Positions 18,493 to 26,538 of a stretch of DNA of 64,000 bases are shown one piece after another; positions within the stretch are counted from its first letter, which is position 1, and every line of letters begins with the position of its first letter. A model generated the notes under the pieces. That model worked only from the letters and a program-made list of their open reading frames with translations. It was not told the origin of the DNA and did not search any database. Origin of the DNA: Cytophagales bacterium (GTDB lineage Bacteria > Bacteroidota > Bacteroidia > Cytophagales > Spirosomataceae); NCBI GenBank assembly GCA_013298025.1, contig JAAFJE010000020.1, forward strand, positions 1-64,000, written 5' to 3'. A program made the translations under genes and the position numbers.

Positions 18493-18510
18493 TTAACAGA
18501 GTTTTGCGAT
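18493..18510 (-). promoter_or_regulatory. Shared ACTCTGTTAA motif in the porin leader
   Basis: On the minus strand the 18 bases ATCGCAAAACTCTGTTAA are identical to 19914-19897 at the start of the narK frame. The core ACTCTGTTAA recurs at nrtA (16717-16708) and upstream of nirB (21057-21066), always in sense orientation. It ends 24 bp before the porin ATG, just after the TGGGGG hairpin. Confidence 0.55.
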
Positions 18511-18514
18511 TTTC

Positions 18515-18543
18515 CCCGAATCGAGACCCCCATCTCATTCGGG
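18515..18543 (-). promoter_or_regulatory. TGGGGG-loop hairpin in the porin leader
   Basis: On the minus strand: arm CCCGAATGAGA (18543-18533), loop TGGGGG (18532-18527), arm TCTC, one bulged G, ATTCGGG (18526-18515). Eleven pairs form. A bulge on the 3' arm is also seen in the nrtA copy. It ends 46 bp before the porin ATG. No T run follows, so it is not the narK terminator. Confidence 0.7.
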
Positions 18544-18605
18544 TTTTTTTATTTATTACTATTATTTTATGGGTCACAACATTCAATAAATCAGGCGTTT
18601 ATACA

Positions 18606-19847
18606 TTACGCCAAAGCTGTTTCTTCTACAATTTGTGTAATTTTTCTTTGTTTTTTATCGAACCTCACAAGGCTTGTCAAAAGCCCTATACCAGCTACGG
18701 CAACTCCTATGTAAAAGAACGCTTGGGTATAAGTAATTTCCTCCGATTTGAATAAGAAACCAGCCAACACACCACCCAAATTTCCGCCTGCCCCTACAAT
18801 ACCTGCCACCGAACCAATGTTGCGTGCATCAACAAACGGTACTATTGCATACGTAGCACCATTGGCCATTTTTAGGAAGAAGGCAAAAACCAACATCGCT
18901 ACGACTGCCAGTGCCAACGAACCCGTTTGAGCAAACAATACAATGCCAATGCCTTCGAGCAAAAGTAAAGCTGCCAACAACCATCCCTTGCCTTTGAGTC
19001 CGAAAGTCTTTCCAACTTTATCGGCTACAATACCTCCAATTGCTCTAGCAAACAAGTTCATGAATCCGAAAACACCTGCCAGTAAACCTGCCGTTGCAAG
19101 GTTGCATTGGAAGTTTTCAGAGAAATAAAGTGCCGCTACGTTGTCGAATGTAATTTCTATGCCAAAACAAGCACCATAAGCCAAAAACAATATCCATGTG
19201 CGATAATCAGAAGCGGCTGTCCAGAAAGACCCTTGCGGTTGATTTTGCGCTAATCGTTTGGTTTCGTTGTAGTTACCTGCTGGAGTATCTTGTGTATAGC
19301 GGTAGTAAAGAAACGCCATGAGCAACAATACCGCTCCGGGTACAACCATGGCCAAACGCCAAGCTGTAGGATTGGTATAGCCTGCTCCTACAAAGGCGGC
19401 GAAAATCAAGGGCATGACCATATTGGTGATACCTCCGCCCAAATTGCCCCAGCCACCTGCTACGGCATTGGCTGTGCCTTTGATATGCGGTGCAAACATC
19501 ACTGATGTGTGGTACTGTGTAATCACAAACGATGCTCCAATTACGCCAATGGCTAAACGAAACAATAAAAAGCTTTCATAACTATGAGCCAAGCCGATGC
19601 CCATCACAGGAAGTGAACCTAGCACTAATAAGCCTGTATAAGTAAGGCGTGGACCTAACGTGTCGCATAAACGTCCGATGATGAGGCGAGCAAAAATGGT
19701 AGCTGAAACCGAAGCAATGATAATATTTCCGATTTGTCCTTTGGTCAAGCCTAAATCTTCTTTGACAATCTTCATGAGTGGGGCAATGCCAAACCATCCG
19801 AAAAAACAAAAGAAGAAGGTGAGCCATGTAAGGTGAAAGGTCTGCAT
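18606..19847 (-). CDS. narK: Nitrate/nitrite MFS transporter (NarK/NasA family)
   Basis: Inner-membrane transporter of about 413 residues with twelve predicted segments. Signatures of the nitrate porter family are visible: WLTFFFCFFGWFGIAPLMK in TM1, GGWGNLGGGITNMVMP in TM5 and GAGGNLGGVLAGFLF in TM11, the two glycine-rich nitrate signature motifs. I place the start at the ATG at 19847, right before TM1; the frame can extend to an ATG at 19919, but those extra codons hold the 18-base motif also found in the non-coding porin leader, so they are more likely 5' UTR. Together with the ABC importer this gives two uptake routes. Confidence 0.9.
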   Translation of the reverse strand: MQTFHLTWLTFFFCFFGWFGIAPLMKIVKEDLGLTKGQIGNIIIASVSATIFARLIIGRLCDTLGPRLTYTGLLVLGSLPVMGIGLAHSYESFLLFRLAIGVIGASFVITQYHTSVMFAPHIKGTANAVAGGWGNLGGGITNMVMPLIFAAFVGAGYTNPTAWRLAMVVPGAVLLLMAFLYYRYTQDTPAGNYNETKRLAQNQPQGSFWTAASDYRTWILFLAYGACFGIEITFDNVAALYFSENFQCNLATAGLLAGVFGFMNLFARAIGGIVADKVGKTFGLKGKGWLLAALLLLEGIGIVLFAQTGSLALAVVAMLVFAFFLKMANGATYAIVPFVDARNIGSVAGIVGAGGNLGGVLAGFLFKSEEITYTQAFFYIGVAVAGIGLLTSLVRFDKKQRKITQIVEETALA

Positions 19848-19896
19848 CTGAATGCCTTTCACAGAAAAGATGTTTAAAACCTCTAAAGGTTTTTTG

Positions 19897-19914
19897 TTAA
19901 CAGAGTTTTGCGAT
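19897..19914 (-). promoter_or_regulatory. Shared ACTCTGTTAA motif at narK
   Basis: Minus-strand 18-mer identical to the one in the porin leader. If narK starts at 19847 it lies 49 bp upstream of the start; if narK starts at 19919 it would fall in codons 2-8. It continues as AACAAA, which makes the segment resemble a boxA (CTCT-TTAACA) with one extra G; that resemblance is speculative. Confidence 0.5.
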
Positions 19915-19946
19915 AACATACTTTAATGAGATTAACAGTCCTATTT

Positions 19947-19962
19947 TATTGCCCCCACAATA
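19947..19962 (-). promoter_or_regulatory. TGGGGG-loop hairpin 1 in the narK leader
   Basis: Minus strand: TATTG (19962-19958), loop TGGGGG (19957-19952), CAATA (19951-19947), five perfect pairs. It is the copy closest to narK. Confidence 0.6.
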
Positions 19963-19983
19963 CAATAGTTCATGAAACGAATC

Positions 19984-19997
19984 CTCGCCCCCACGAG
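19984..19997 (-). promoter_or_regulatory. TGGGGG-loop hairpin 2 in the narK leader
   Basis: Minus strand: CTCG (19997-19994), loop TGGGGG (19993-19988), CGAG (19987-19984). Four perfect pairs, three of them G-C. The arms share nothing with the other copies. Confidence 0.6.
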
Positions 19998-20069
19998 AAA
20001 CTTTTCTTGGCAAGAAAGCCAACGGGTAATTTTTAATTGATAGCTGATGAAGTAAGGTTTGATACTGGT

Positions 20070-20091
20070 AGCATAATCCCCCAATTATGCT
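20070..20091 (-). promoter_or_regulatory. TGGGGG-loop hairpin 3 in the narK leader
   Basis: Minus strand: AGCATAAT (20091-20084), loop TGGGGG (20083-20078), ATTATGCT (20077-20070), eight perfect pairs. It is the cleanest copy of the family and lies 26 bp after the cobA stop, so read-through from cobA would transcribe all three copies. Confidence 0.65.
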
Positions 20092-20117
20092 GTATAAATT
20101 ACAGTGTTTGATATATT

Positions 20118-20879
20118 TTATCGAATATTGATTTCTTCTCGTACATACGTTTCTATAAACTGCGGATGCAAACTCACCACTTCGCCGATAACAATCACTG
20201 CTGGGTTTTGTATGTGCTGTGCAGTGGCTTTAGCGACCAACTCTTCTACCGTTGCTACCACAAAATGTGCTTCTTCTTTCGTGGCGTTTTGAATGATGGC
20301 GGCTGGTGTTTGGGCTTTGCCATGTTGGATAAACAAATCGCAAATTTGGTCTAATTTACTCATGCCCATCAAAATCACAACCGTGGCACTTGATTGGGCT
20401 GCCAAGGCGATGTCGTTCGACAAGCTGCCTGTGCGTGTTGTGCCAGTAATCACCCAAAAGCTTTCGGCCAAGCCTCGCATGGTTACGGGAATGCCTACCG
20501 AAGCAGGTGCCGCAATGGCTGATGTCACGCCCGAAATCACTTCGCATTCGATATTGAACGCTTTGGCATATTCCAATTCTTCGTAACCTCTTCCAAATAC
20601 ATACGGGTCGCCACCTTTCAGCCTTACCACGTGTCCGTATTGCAAGGCCAATTCTACTAATTTATAATTGATTTGGTCTTGGGTATAAACATACTTGCCA
20701 AGACGCTTACCTACATACACTTTCAAAGCGGTTGGTTTGCTATACGCCAACAAAGCTTCATTGGCCAAGGCATCGTATAAAATCACATCTGCCGATTCAA
20801 TCGCCCGAATACCTTTCAAAGTAATTAACTCTATATCGCCTGGACCAGCACCAATTAAACTTATTCTTGGAATATTCAT
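20118..20879 (-). CDS. cobA: Uroporphyrinogen-III C-methyltransferase (SUMT)
   Basis: Methyltransferase of 253 residues that makes precorrin-2 from uroporphyrinogen III with two S-adenosylmethionine, the first step to siroheme. Motifs are complete: LIGAGPGDIELITLKG at the N-terminus, VVRLKGGDPYVFGRG, EVISGVTSAIAAPASVGIPVTMRG and VILMGMSKL. It is a single-domain SUMT, not a CysG fusion; the dehydrogenase/chelatase that completes siroheme is not in the window. The product is the cofactor of NirB, which is divergent from it across a 434 bp gap. Confidence 0.93.
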   Translation of the reverse strand: MNIPRISLIGAGPGDIELITLKGIRAIESADVILYDALANEALLAYSKPTALKVYVGKRLGKYVYTQDQINYKLVELALQYGHVVRLKGGDPYVFGRGYEELEYAKAFNIECEVISGVTSAIAAPASVGIPVTMRGLAESFWVITGTTRTGSLSNDIALAAQSSATVVILMGMSKLDQICDLFIQHGKAQTPAAIIQNATKEEAHFVVATVEELVAKATAQHIQNPAVIVIGEVVSLHPQFIETYVREEINIR

Positions 20880-21313
20880 ATATTGAGCTTTTTTACTTTT
20901 TTAACGACTAATTGAAAATACTCAGTTGTGATTTCGATACAAAAATGCGACAAAAATGTTTAAATCCAAAATTTAAGTTAAAAAAATAAGTATTTTTTTG
21001 AAAAAATTTGCAAAATGACGAAAAATAGGTTTAAATTTGACTTAAAATTAATTAAAACTCTGTTAAAACTACCTAATTAAGTTATAAACAAAGTACAATT
21101 ATAGGTTTTAGTAGCATTCTTGATAATTAGTGATAAATAACTATATTATAACAATAGCAAGAATAAATATAATTGAGCAATTATACTTAATAAAGTAGTA
21201 GGTATAAAATAAAGGAAAAGTCTTGCCTCCAATCATTATAAAGGGGGAAATTCGATGGGGGGTAGCGACAAAACCTTTGATTCAAGCATGTATCATCTTA
21301 AATCATTATCAAA
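20880..21313. other. Divergent cobA-nirB intergenic region
   Basis: 434 bp, strongly AT-rich, with both promoters of the island's two arms. The shared ACTCTGTTAA motif lies at 21057-21066 in nirB sense. Close to nirB are G runs at 21243-21247 and 21257-21262. I see no exact -7 element and no reading frame. Confidence 0.6.
21252..21268 (+). promoter_or_regulatory. Variant G-loop hairpin in the nirB leader
   Basis: TCGA (21252-21255), loop TGGGGGG (21256-21262), T, two bulged bases, CGA (21263-21268). Only four pairs and a loop one base longer than the other copies, but the same orientation and position, 45 bp before the nirB ATG. A CCTCC at 21226-21230 could pair with either G run, giving an alternative fold. 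Confidence 0.4.
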
Positions 21314-23821
21314 ATGAAAAAGAAAATTGTCGTAGTGGGGAACGGCATGGTAGGTTATAAGTTTTGCGAAAAGCTCGTAGCCAAAGATACCAATGGTTCT
21401 TTTGAGGTGGTTGTATTTGGCGAAGAGATTCGTCCAGCCTATGACCGTGTACATCTCTCTTCGTTTTTCTCTGGAAAAACCGCAGCAGACCTTAGCATAG
21501 CTCCTGTCCAATGGTATGCCGACAATGGCATTGTATTGCACCTATCAGACCCCGTTGTGGATATTGATAGAACCGCCCAAACGGTGCGTTCGCATCATGG
21601 GGTGGTAGCACAATACGATTACCTTGTATTGGCCACGGGTTCGGCGGCATTTGTGCCACCAATTCCCGGTGTTGAAAAAGATGGGGTATTTGTGTATCGT
21701 ACCATCGAAGATTTAGAACTGATGCAAGCCCACGCCCAAAAAGCCAAAAAAGGGGCTGTGATTGGCGGTGGATTGCTCGGACTAGAAGCGGCAAAGGCTC
21801 TATTGGATTTGGGTTTGCAAGAAACCCACGTGATTGAGTTTGCTCCTCGTTTGATGCCTCGCCAAATTGATGAGGCTGGCTCGCAATTGTTGCAAGCCAA
21901 ACTGGAGTCTTTAGGTTTGAAAATTCACCTTAACAAAAATACCCAACAAATCGAAGGCGAGGAGGCTATCTCTGCCATGAAATTTGCCGACGGTATGACA
22001 CTCGATGTGGATATGCTGGTGATTTCGGCAGGGATAAAACCTCGTGATGAAATTGCCCGTGTGGCAGGCCTAGAAGTGGGCGTGCGTGGAGGTATTGTAG
22101 TAAACGAGCGTTTGCAAACCTCAGACCCCGCCATTTTTGCCATCGGCGAGTGTGCCTTGGCTCACCAAATGATTTATGGCTTGGTGGCACCAGGCTACGA
22201 AATGGCCGATGTGGTAGTACATTTCTTGACCGATGGCGACAAAACATTTAAGCCTTATGATATGTCAACCAAACTCAAACTGATTGGCGTTGACGTAGCC
22301 AGTTTTGGCGACCCATTTGTACAAGAGCCTCATGCCAAAACAATTGTGTATGAAAACTCGTCGAAGGGAATTTACAAACGCATCAATGTTTCAAATGATG
22401 GAAAATACTTGCTTGGCGGTATCCTTATTGGCGATGCCGAGCAGTATAATATGCTTTTACAAAATGTAAAAAACAAAACCCTTTTACCTCCCGACCCCGA
22501 AGATTTGGTTTTGGGAGCAAGAGGAGGCAAGGAAGAGGCAGGTTCAGGTGTACTTTCGCTACCCGACGATGCCTTGATTTGCTCTTGTGAGGCAATTACC
22601 AAAGGTGCGATTGTCGAAGAAGTGAAAGCTGGCAATAATACGCTCGATGCCATCAAGAAATGTTGCAAAGCAGGAACTGGCTGCGGCGGTTGTGTGCCAA
22701 TGGTGAAAGACTTGATTAACGAAACCATGAAAGCCCAAGGAGTGTATGTGAGAAATGTGATTTGCGAACATTTCGACTACACACGCCAAGAGCTTTTTGA
22801 TTTGATAAAAATTAAAGGATATAAAACTTACAACGAAGCCCTAGCCGACCTCGGCAAAGGCGATGGCTGTGAGGTATGCAAGCCGGCGGTTGCTTCTATT
22901 TTGGCAAGTTTATGGAACGAATTGATTTTGGCAAAAGGCAACGATACCGTACAAGACTCAAACGACCGCTTCTTGGCAAATATCCAAAAAAATGGAACGT
23001 ACTCGGTTGTGCCTCGGATTCCGGGCGGAGAAATTACGCCAGATAAATTGATTGCCATCGGACAAGTCGCTAAAAAATATAGCCTTTACACCAAAATTAC
23101 AGGAGGGCAACGCATCGACTTGTTTGGGGCGCATGTATCCGATTTGCCCAATATTTGGGAAGAATTGATTGAGGCTGGTTTTGAGTCGGGTCATGCGTAT
23201 GGCAAGGCATTGCGTACTGTAAAGTCTTGTGTAGGTTCTACTTGGTGTCGTTTTGGCGTACAAGATGCCGTGTCGTTTTCGATACAGGTAGAAGAAAGAT
23301 ACCGAGGCTTGCGTGCACCACACAAACTGAAATCGGCGGTATCGGGTTGTACTCGTGAATGTGCCGAGGCTCAATCGAAAGACTTTGGTATTATCGCTAC
23401 CGAAAAAGGTTGGAACTTGTACGTTTGTGGCAATGGTGGCGTAAAACCCCAACACGCCTTGCTTTTGGCAAGCGATGTAGATACCGAAACCTGTATCAAA
23501 TACATCGACCGTTTTTTGATGTTTTATATCAAAACCGCCGAACCACTTACCCGTACTGCCACGTGGCTCAATAAATTGGAGGGCGGCATCAATTACCTCA
23601 AAGCCGTGGTGATTGACGATGTTTTAGGCTTGGGAGAGCAGTTTGAGCAAGAAATGGATTTGTTGGTAGAAGCCTATAAATGCGAATGGAAAGAAGTGGT
23701 CAACAACCCTGCTTTACGCAAACGCTTTACGCATTTTGTCAATGCCCCAACGGTAAAAGACCCTTATGCCAAATTTGAGCCCATGCGTGACCAAATCAAG
23801 GCGGCCGAATGGACAAAGTAA
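21314..23821 (+). CDS. nirB: NAD(P)H-dependent nitrite reductase large subunit
   Basis: Cytoplasmic siroheme enzyme of 835 residues that reduces nitrite to ammonium. In order: FAD/NAD domains (VVGNGMVGYKFCEKL; AVIGGGLLGLEAAKAL; IFAIGECAL) to about 390, a BFD [2Fe-2S] domain (CSCEAITKG, CCKAGTGCGGC) near 415-470, a second short cysteine segment (CEVCKPA), the ferredoxin-like half domain from about 550 (TGGQRIDLFGA), and the siroheme/[4Fe-4S] site near 637-683 with CVGSTWC and CTREC. All four cluster cysteines are intact. It is followed 25 bp later by nirD. Its leader carries the variant G-loop hairpin and an upstream ACTCTGTTAA. Confidence 0.95.
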   Translation: MKKKIVVVGNGMVGYKFCEKLVAKDTNGSFEVVVFGEEIRPAYDRVHLSSFFSGKTAADLSIAPVQWYADNGIVLHLSDPVVDIDRTAQTVRSHHGVVAQYDYLVLATGSAAFVPPIPGVEKDGVFVYRTIEDLELMQAHAQKAKKGAVIGGGLLGLEAAKALLDLGLQETHVIEFAPRLMPRQIDEAGSQLLQAKLESLGLKIHLNKNTQQIEGEEAISAMKFADGMTLDVDMLVISAGIKPRDEIARVAGLEVGVRGGIVVNERLQTSDPAIFAIGECALAHQMIYGLVAPGYEMADVVVHFLTDGDKTFKPYDMSTKLKLIGVDVASFGDPFVQEPHAKTIVYENSSKGIYKRINVSNDGKYLLGGILIGDAEQYNMLLQNVKNKTLLPPDPEDLVLGARGGKEEAGSGVLSLPDDALICSCEAITKGAIVEEVKAGNNTLDAIKKCCKAGTGCGGCVPMVKDLINETMKAQGVYVRNVICEHFDYTRQELFDLIKIKGYKTYNEALADLGKGDGCEVCKPAVASILASLWNELILAKGNDTVQDSNDRFLANIQKNGTYSVVPRIPGGEITPDKLIAIGQVAKKYSLYTKITGGQRIDLFGAHVSDLPNIWEELIEAGFESGHAYGKALRTVKSCVGSTWCRFGVQDAVSFSIQVEERYRGLRAPHKLKSAVSGCTRECAEAQSKDFGIIATEKGWNLYVCGNGGVKPQHALLLASDVDTETCIKYIDRFLMFYIKTAEPLTRTATWLNKLEGGINYLKAVVIDDVLGLGEQFEQEMDLLVEAYKCEWKEVVNNPALRKRFTHFVNAPTVKDPYAKFEPMRDQIKAAEWTK

Positions 23822-23846
23822 CACAGTTTCAAAACGTCATTACAAC

Positions 23847-24200
23847 ATGAATTATACATCAGAAGAAACCCTCGTTTGGCACAAAGCCTGTGCCGTTGAC
23901 GACATCCCTGCCGATGGTGGGGCTTGTGCCTTGATTGAAGGCGAGCAAATAGCGATTTACAATTTTGAACGCCGAGGCGAATGGTATGCCACCCAAAATT
24001 TATGCCCACACCGCCAGCAAATGGCCTTGTCGAGGGGTATGATTGGCTCGACGGGTGCTTCGCAAGAACCCAAAGTGGCTTGCCCTTTTCATAAAAAAAC
24101 TTTTTCTCTCAAAACAGGGGCTTGTCTTTCAGGCGATGATTACCAAATCAAAACCTATCCGATTAAGATAGAGGAGGGCTTTGTATTTGTGAGTTTATAG
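23847..24200 (+). CDS. nirD: Nitrite reductase small subunit, Rieske type
   Basis: Small subunit of 117 residues. I take the ATG at 23847; the longer frame overlaps nirB out of frame. It has a full Rieske ligand set, C53-x-H55 (LCPHRQQMALSRG) and C79-x2-H82 (CPFHKKTFSL), so it should bind a [2Fe-2S] cluster, whereas many enterobacterial NirD proteins have lost these residues. It would assist electron flow or stability of NirB. The following histidine kinase gene is 126 bp away. Confidence 0.92.
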   Translation: MNYTSEETLVWHKACAVDDIPADGGACALIEGEQIAIYNFERRGEWYATQNLCPHRQQMALSRGMIGSTGASQEPKVACPFHKKTFSLKTGACLSGDDYQIKTYPIKIEEGFVFVSL

Positions 24201-24326
24201 GTTTTTCAGCAAAAACAAGCGAGAAATATAGCATCCAGTAAAGATTTTTTTTAAACAATTCGATAACCAATAAATTACTTGAAAAGGCTTAGTGATTTTT
24301 TCCGAAAAATTGGTATATTTCAGGTT

Positions 24327-25811
24327 ATGAGACCTTTAGATACCCAAGTTTTTCAACGCCTGACCCGCCTGTACGTGATAGCCCTTACCACGGTGGCTGT
24401 GCTGTCTATGGCGGGACAGTTGGTTATTCAATTGTTTTTAAATCAACTCCTCGACGACTCGCACGTAATCAACTTGGCGGGTCGTCAGCGGATGCTCAGT
24501 CAGCGGCTTTCAAAAACAGCCGTATTGCTTTGTAGGCCAGATATTTACCAAGCCGATGCCGAATATTACAGCCAAGACATCAAAGATATTTTGGCTTTGT
24601 GGCAAAAATGCCATTACGGATTGAAAGGAGGAGAGTTGTCGATTGACAACAACACTTATGCTGCTCGAAACAGCGAATCGATTGATAGCCTATTTCAGAA
24701 GCTTGAACCTACGTTTCAAGTGATGTACCTCAATGCCCAACAAATTAGCCAAAGCATAGAGCATCCAGCCTACAACCAACAAGAAAAGCGTGATTTGGCC
24801 CTCAAACAGATTTTGAGCCATGAGCGTTCTTTCTTGAAAATGATGGATAAGATTGTTTTTCAATACGATAAAGAAGCCAGCAATCGGGTTGATACCATCA
24901 AAAGAATTGAATTGATTTTATTTGTTTTGTTATTTATTGTACTTATTCTGGAAGGTTTGCTCATTTTTAGGCCAATTGCTAATTATATTCGAGTCGTGAT
25001 TAGAAAATTGACCGATTCGGAACAAGAATTGAGAGCAACCAACCAAACGCTTGTCGAAACCCAAGAAGCCTTGGTTTTGGCTACCGAAGAAAAATTTAAG
25101 CTTCAATTAGCCGAAGAAAAGGTGCGGTCGGCATCGCTCATGGAAGGCCAAGAAGTAGAACGCAAACGCTTGGCACGAGAACTGCACGATGGCATCGGGC
25201 AAATGCTCACAGGGCTTAGGCTCTTGGGCGAAAAGGTGAGAAGTACGCCGTTTGTCAACGAAAAACAAGAAAGGTCGTTTGGCGAATTGCAAAAGCTCAT
25301 CCAAGAAACCATCGAAGCCACCCGAACGGTTTCTTTCAACCTTGCTCCTTCGGTGTTGAGCGACTATGGCGTTGGCCCAGCCATCAGAATTTTATCTGAA
25401 CAAATAGCCAAAGCCTCGGGTGTAGCTATTGAATTTGACGAAAAGAAATTGCAACAACGATTGCCAGAAAGCTTAGAAACAACGCTCTATCGGATTTCGC
25501 AAGAAGCCTTGCACAATGCCATCAAATATGCCGAAGCTAGTTTTATTAGCATACATTTAGAAAAACAAGCCCACGAAGTGGTATTAATTATTGCCGATAA
25601 TGGCAAAGGTTTTGATACAACGGTAGTCAAAAAAGGCTTGGGAGGCAATGGTTTGAAAAATATGCAAACCCGTTCTAATTTGCTGAATGGGCATTTTAAA
25701 ATTCAATCTAAAGTAGGAAAAGGTACAAAAATTACGGTGAAAATTCCGATTGGACAAGAACGTAAATCCACAATTTCAAAGAAAAAACAATTAATTCAGC
25801 AGACAGTATGA
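24327..25811 (+). CDS. NarX-like nitrate-sensing histidine kinase
   Basis: Membrane sensor of about 494 residues. I choose the ATG at 24327; the longer frame begins with TTG. Two membrane segments (about 17-38 and 194-214) enclose a periplasmic PilJ-type four-helix domain, at whose start lies INLAGRQRMLSQRL, a close match to the nitrate-binding P-box of NarX/NarQ. A coiled HAMP-like linker leads to a HisKA_3 domain (ARELHDGIGQ, phospho-acceptor H287) and a HATPase domain (N box SQEALHNAIKYA, G boxes DNGKGF and GLGGNGL). It overlaps the response regulator by 4 bp, so they are translationally coupled and surely partners. Confidence 0.9.
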   Translation: MRPLDTQVFQRLTRLYVIALTTVAVLSMAGQLVIQLFLNQLLDDSHVINLAGRQRMLSQRLSKTAVLLCRPDIYQADAEYYSQDIKDILALWQKCHYGLKGGELSIDNNTYAARNSESIDSLFQKLEPTFQVMYLNAQQISQSIEHPAYNQQEKRDLALKQILSHERSFLKMMDKIVFQYDKEASNRVDTIKRIELILFVLLFIVLILEGLLIFRPIANYIRVVIRKLTDSEQELRATNQTLVETQEALVLATEEKFKLQLAEEKVRSASLMEGQEVERKRLARELHDGIGQMLTGLRLLGEKVRSTPFVNEKQERSFGELQKLIQETIEATRTVSFNLAPSVLSDYGVGPAIRILSEQIAKASGVAIEFDEKKLQQRLPESLETTLYRISQEALHNAIKYAEASFISIHLEKQAHEVVLIIADNGKGFDTTVVKKGLGGNGLKNMQTRSNLLNGHFKIQSKVGKGTKITVKIPIGQERKSTISKKKQLIQQTV

Positions 25812-26461
25812 ATCCTATAAAAGTATTACTTGCCGACGACCACGATGTGGTACGCAAAGGAATGAAGATGCTTCTGGAAGACGAAGAAGGGGTGACGGTT
25901 ATTGGAGAGGCATCAGACGGCGCTGATGCTGTTGAGAAGGTAAGGGTGCTCTTGCCCGATGTGGTGATTCTCGACCTTACCATGCCCAAAATGACAGGCA
26001 TAGAAGCCGCAGCAATTATTTCGCAGGAATTTCCTAGCGTAAAAATCCTTATATTTTCGATGCATAACAACCGTGAATACATCATCAATTCGGTTGAAAA
26101 TGGAGCAAATGGCTATTTATTAAAAGACACAAGCAAAGAAGAATTGTTACGGGCTTTGACCGTCGTTTCGGAGGGAAGAAAATACTTTCCACCTGAAATT
26201 TCGGAAGTGATTATCGACGAACTTTTGGCCAAAAGTGGCAATGGCAACGCCAGCATACCTGTCGATGCCAAGGCTATTTTTCAGAAAATTACGCCCAAAG
26301 AACGTCAAATTCTCGACCTCATCATTCAAGGATACAATAGCCGAGAAATTGCCGATAAACTCTTTTTGAGTATTCGCACCGTGGATAACCACCGGGCCAA
26401 TATGATGAAAAAAACCAAGGCAAAAAATACCGCCGATTTGGTTAAAATGGCGATTCAGTAA
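25808..26461 (+). CDS. NarL/FixJ-family response regulator
   Basis: Regulator of 217 residues: a receiver domain with D10-D11 acidic pocket, phospho-acceptor D56 (VVILDLTMPKMTG) and Lys in LLKDTS, then a LuxR-type helix-turn-helix (TPKERQILDLIIQGYNSREIAD and RTVDNHRANMMKK, read in parts). It begins inside the stop of the kinase gene (ATGA). It should bind DNA when phosphorylated in response to nitrate or nitrite; the likely targets are the cobA/nirB and narK/nrt promoters. I could not identify NarL heptamers with confidence. Confidence 0.93.
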   Translation: MNPIKVLLADDHDVVRKGMKMLLEDEEGVTVIGEASDGADAVEKVRVLLPDVVILDLTMPKMTGIEAAAIISQEFPSVKILIFSMHNNREYIINSVENGANGYLLKDTSKEELLRALTVVSEGRKYFPPEISEVIIDELLAKSGNGNASIPVDAKAIFQKITPKERQILDLIIQGYNSREIADKLFLSIRTVDNHRANMMKKTKAKNTADLVKMAIQ

Positions 26462-26538
26462 GGCATTTGTTGTGATTGATGGTTGGATGAAGTATTTTTA
26501 CGGTTATTTGTTATACCATACTATTTCAACCCATCACA

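Noticed and set aside
18606-19919. narK start at the first ATG (19919)
   Set aside because: The extra 24 codons overlap the 18-base motif that is non-coding in the porin leader, and the transporter fold begins right after the ATG at 19847.
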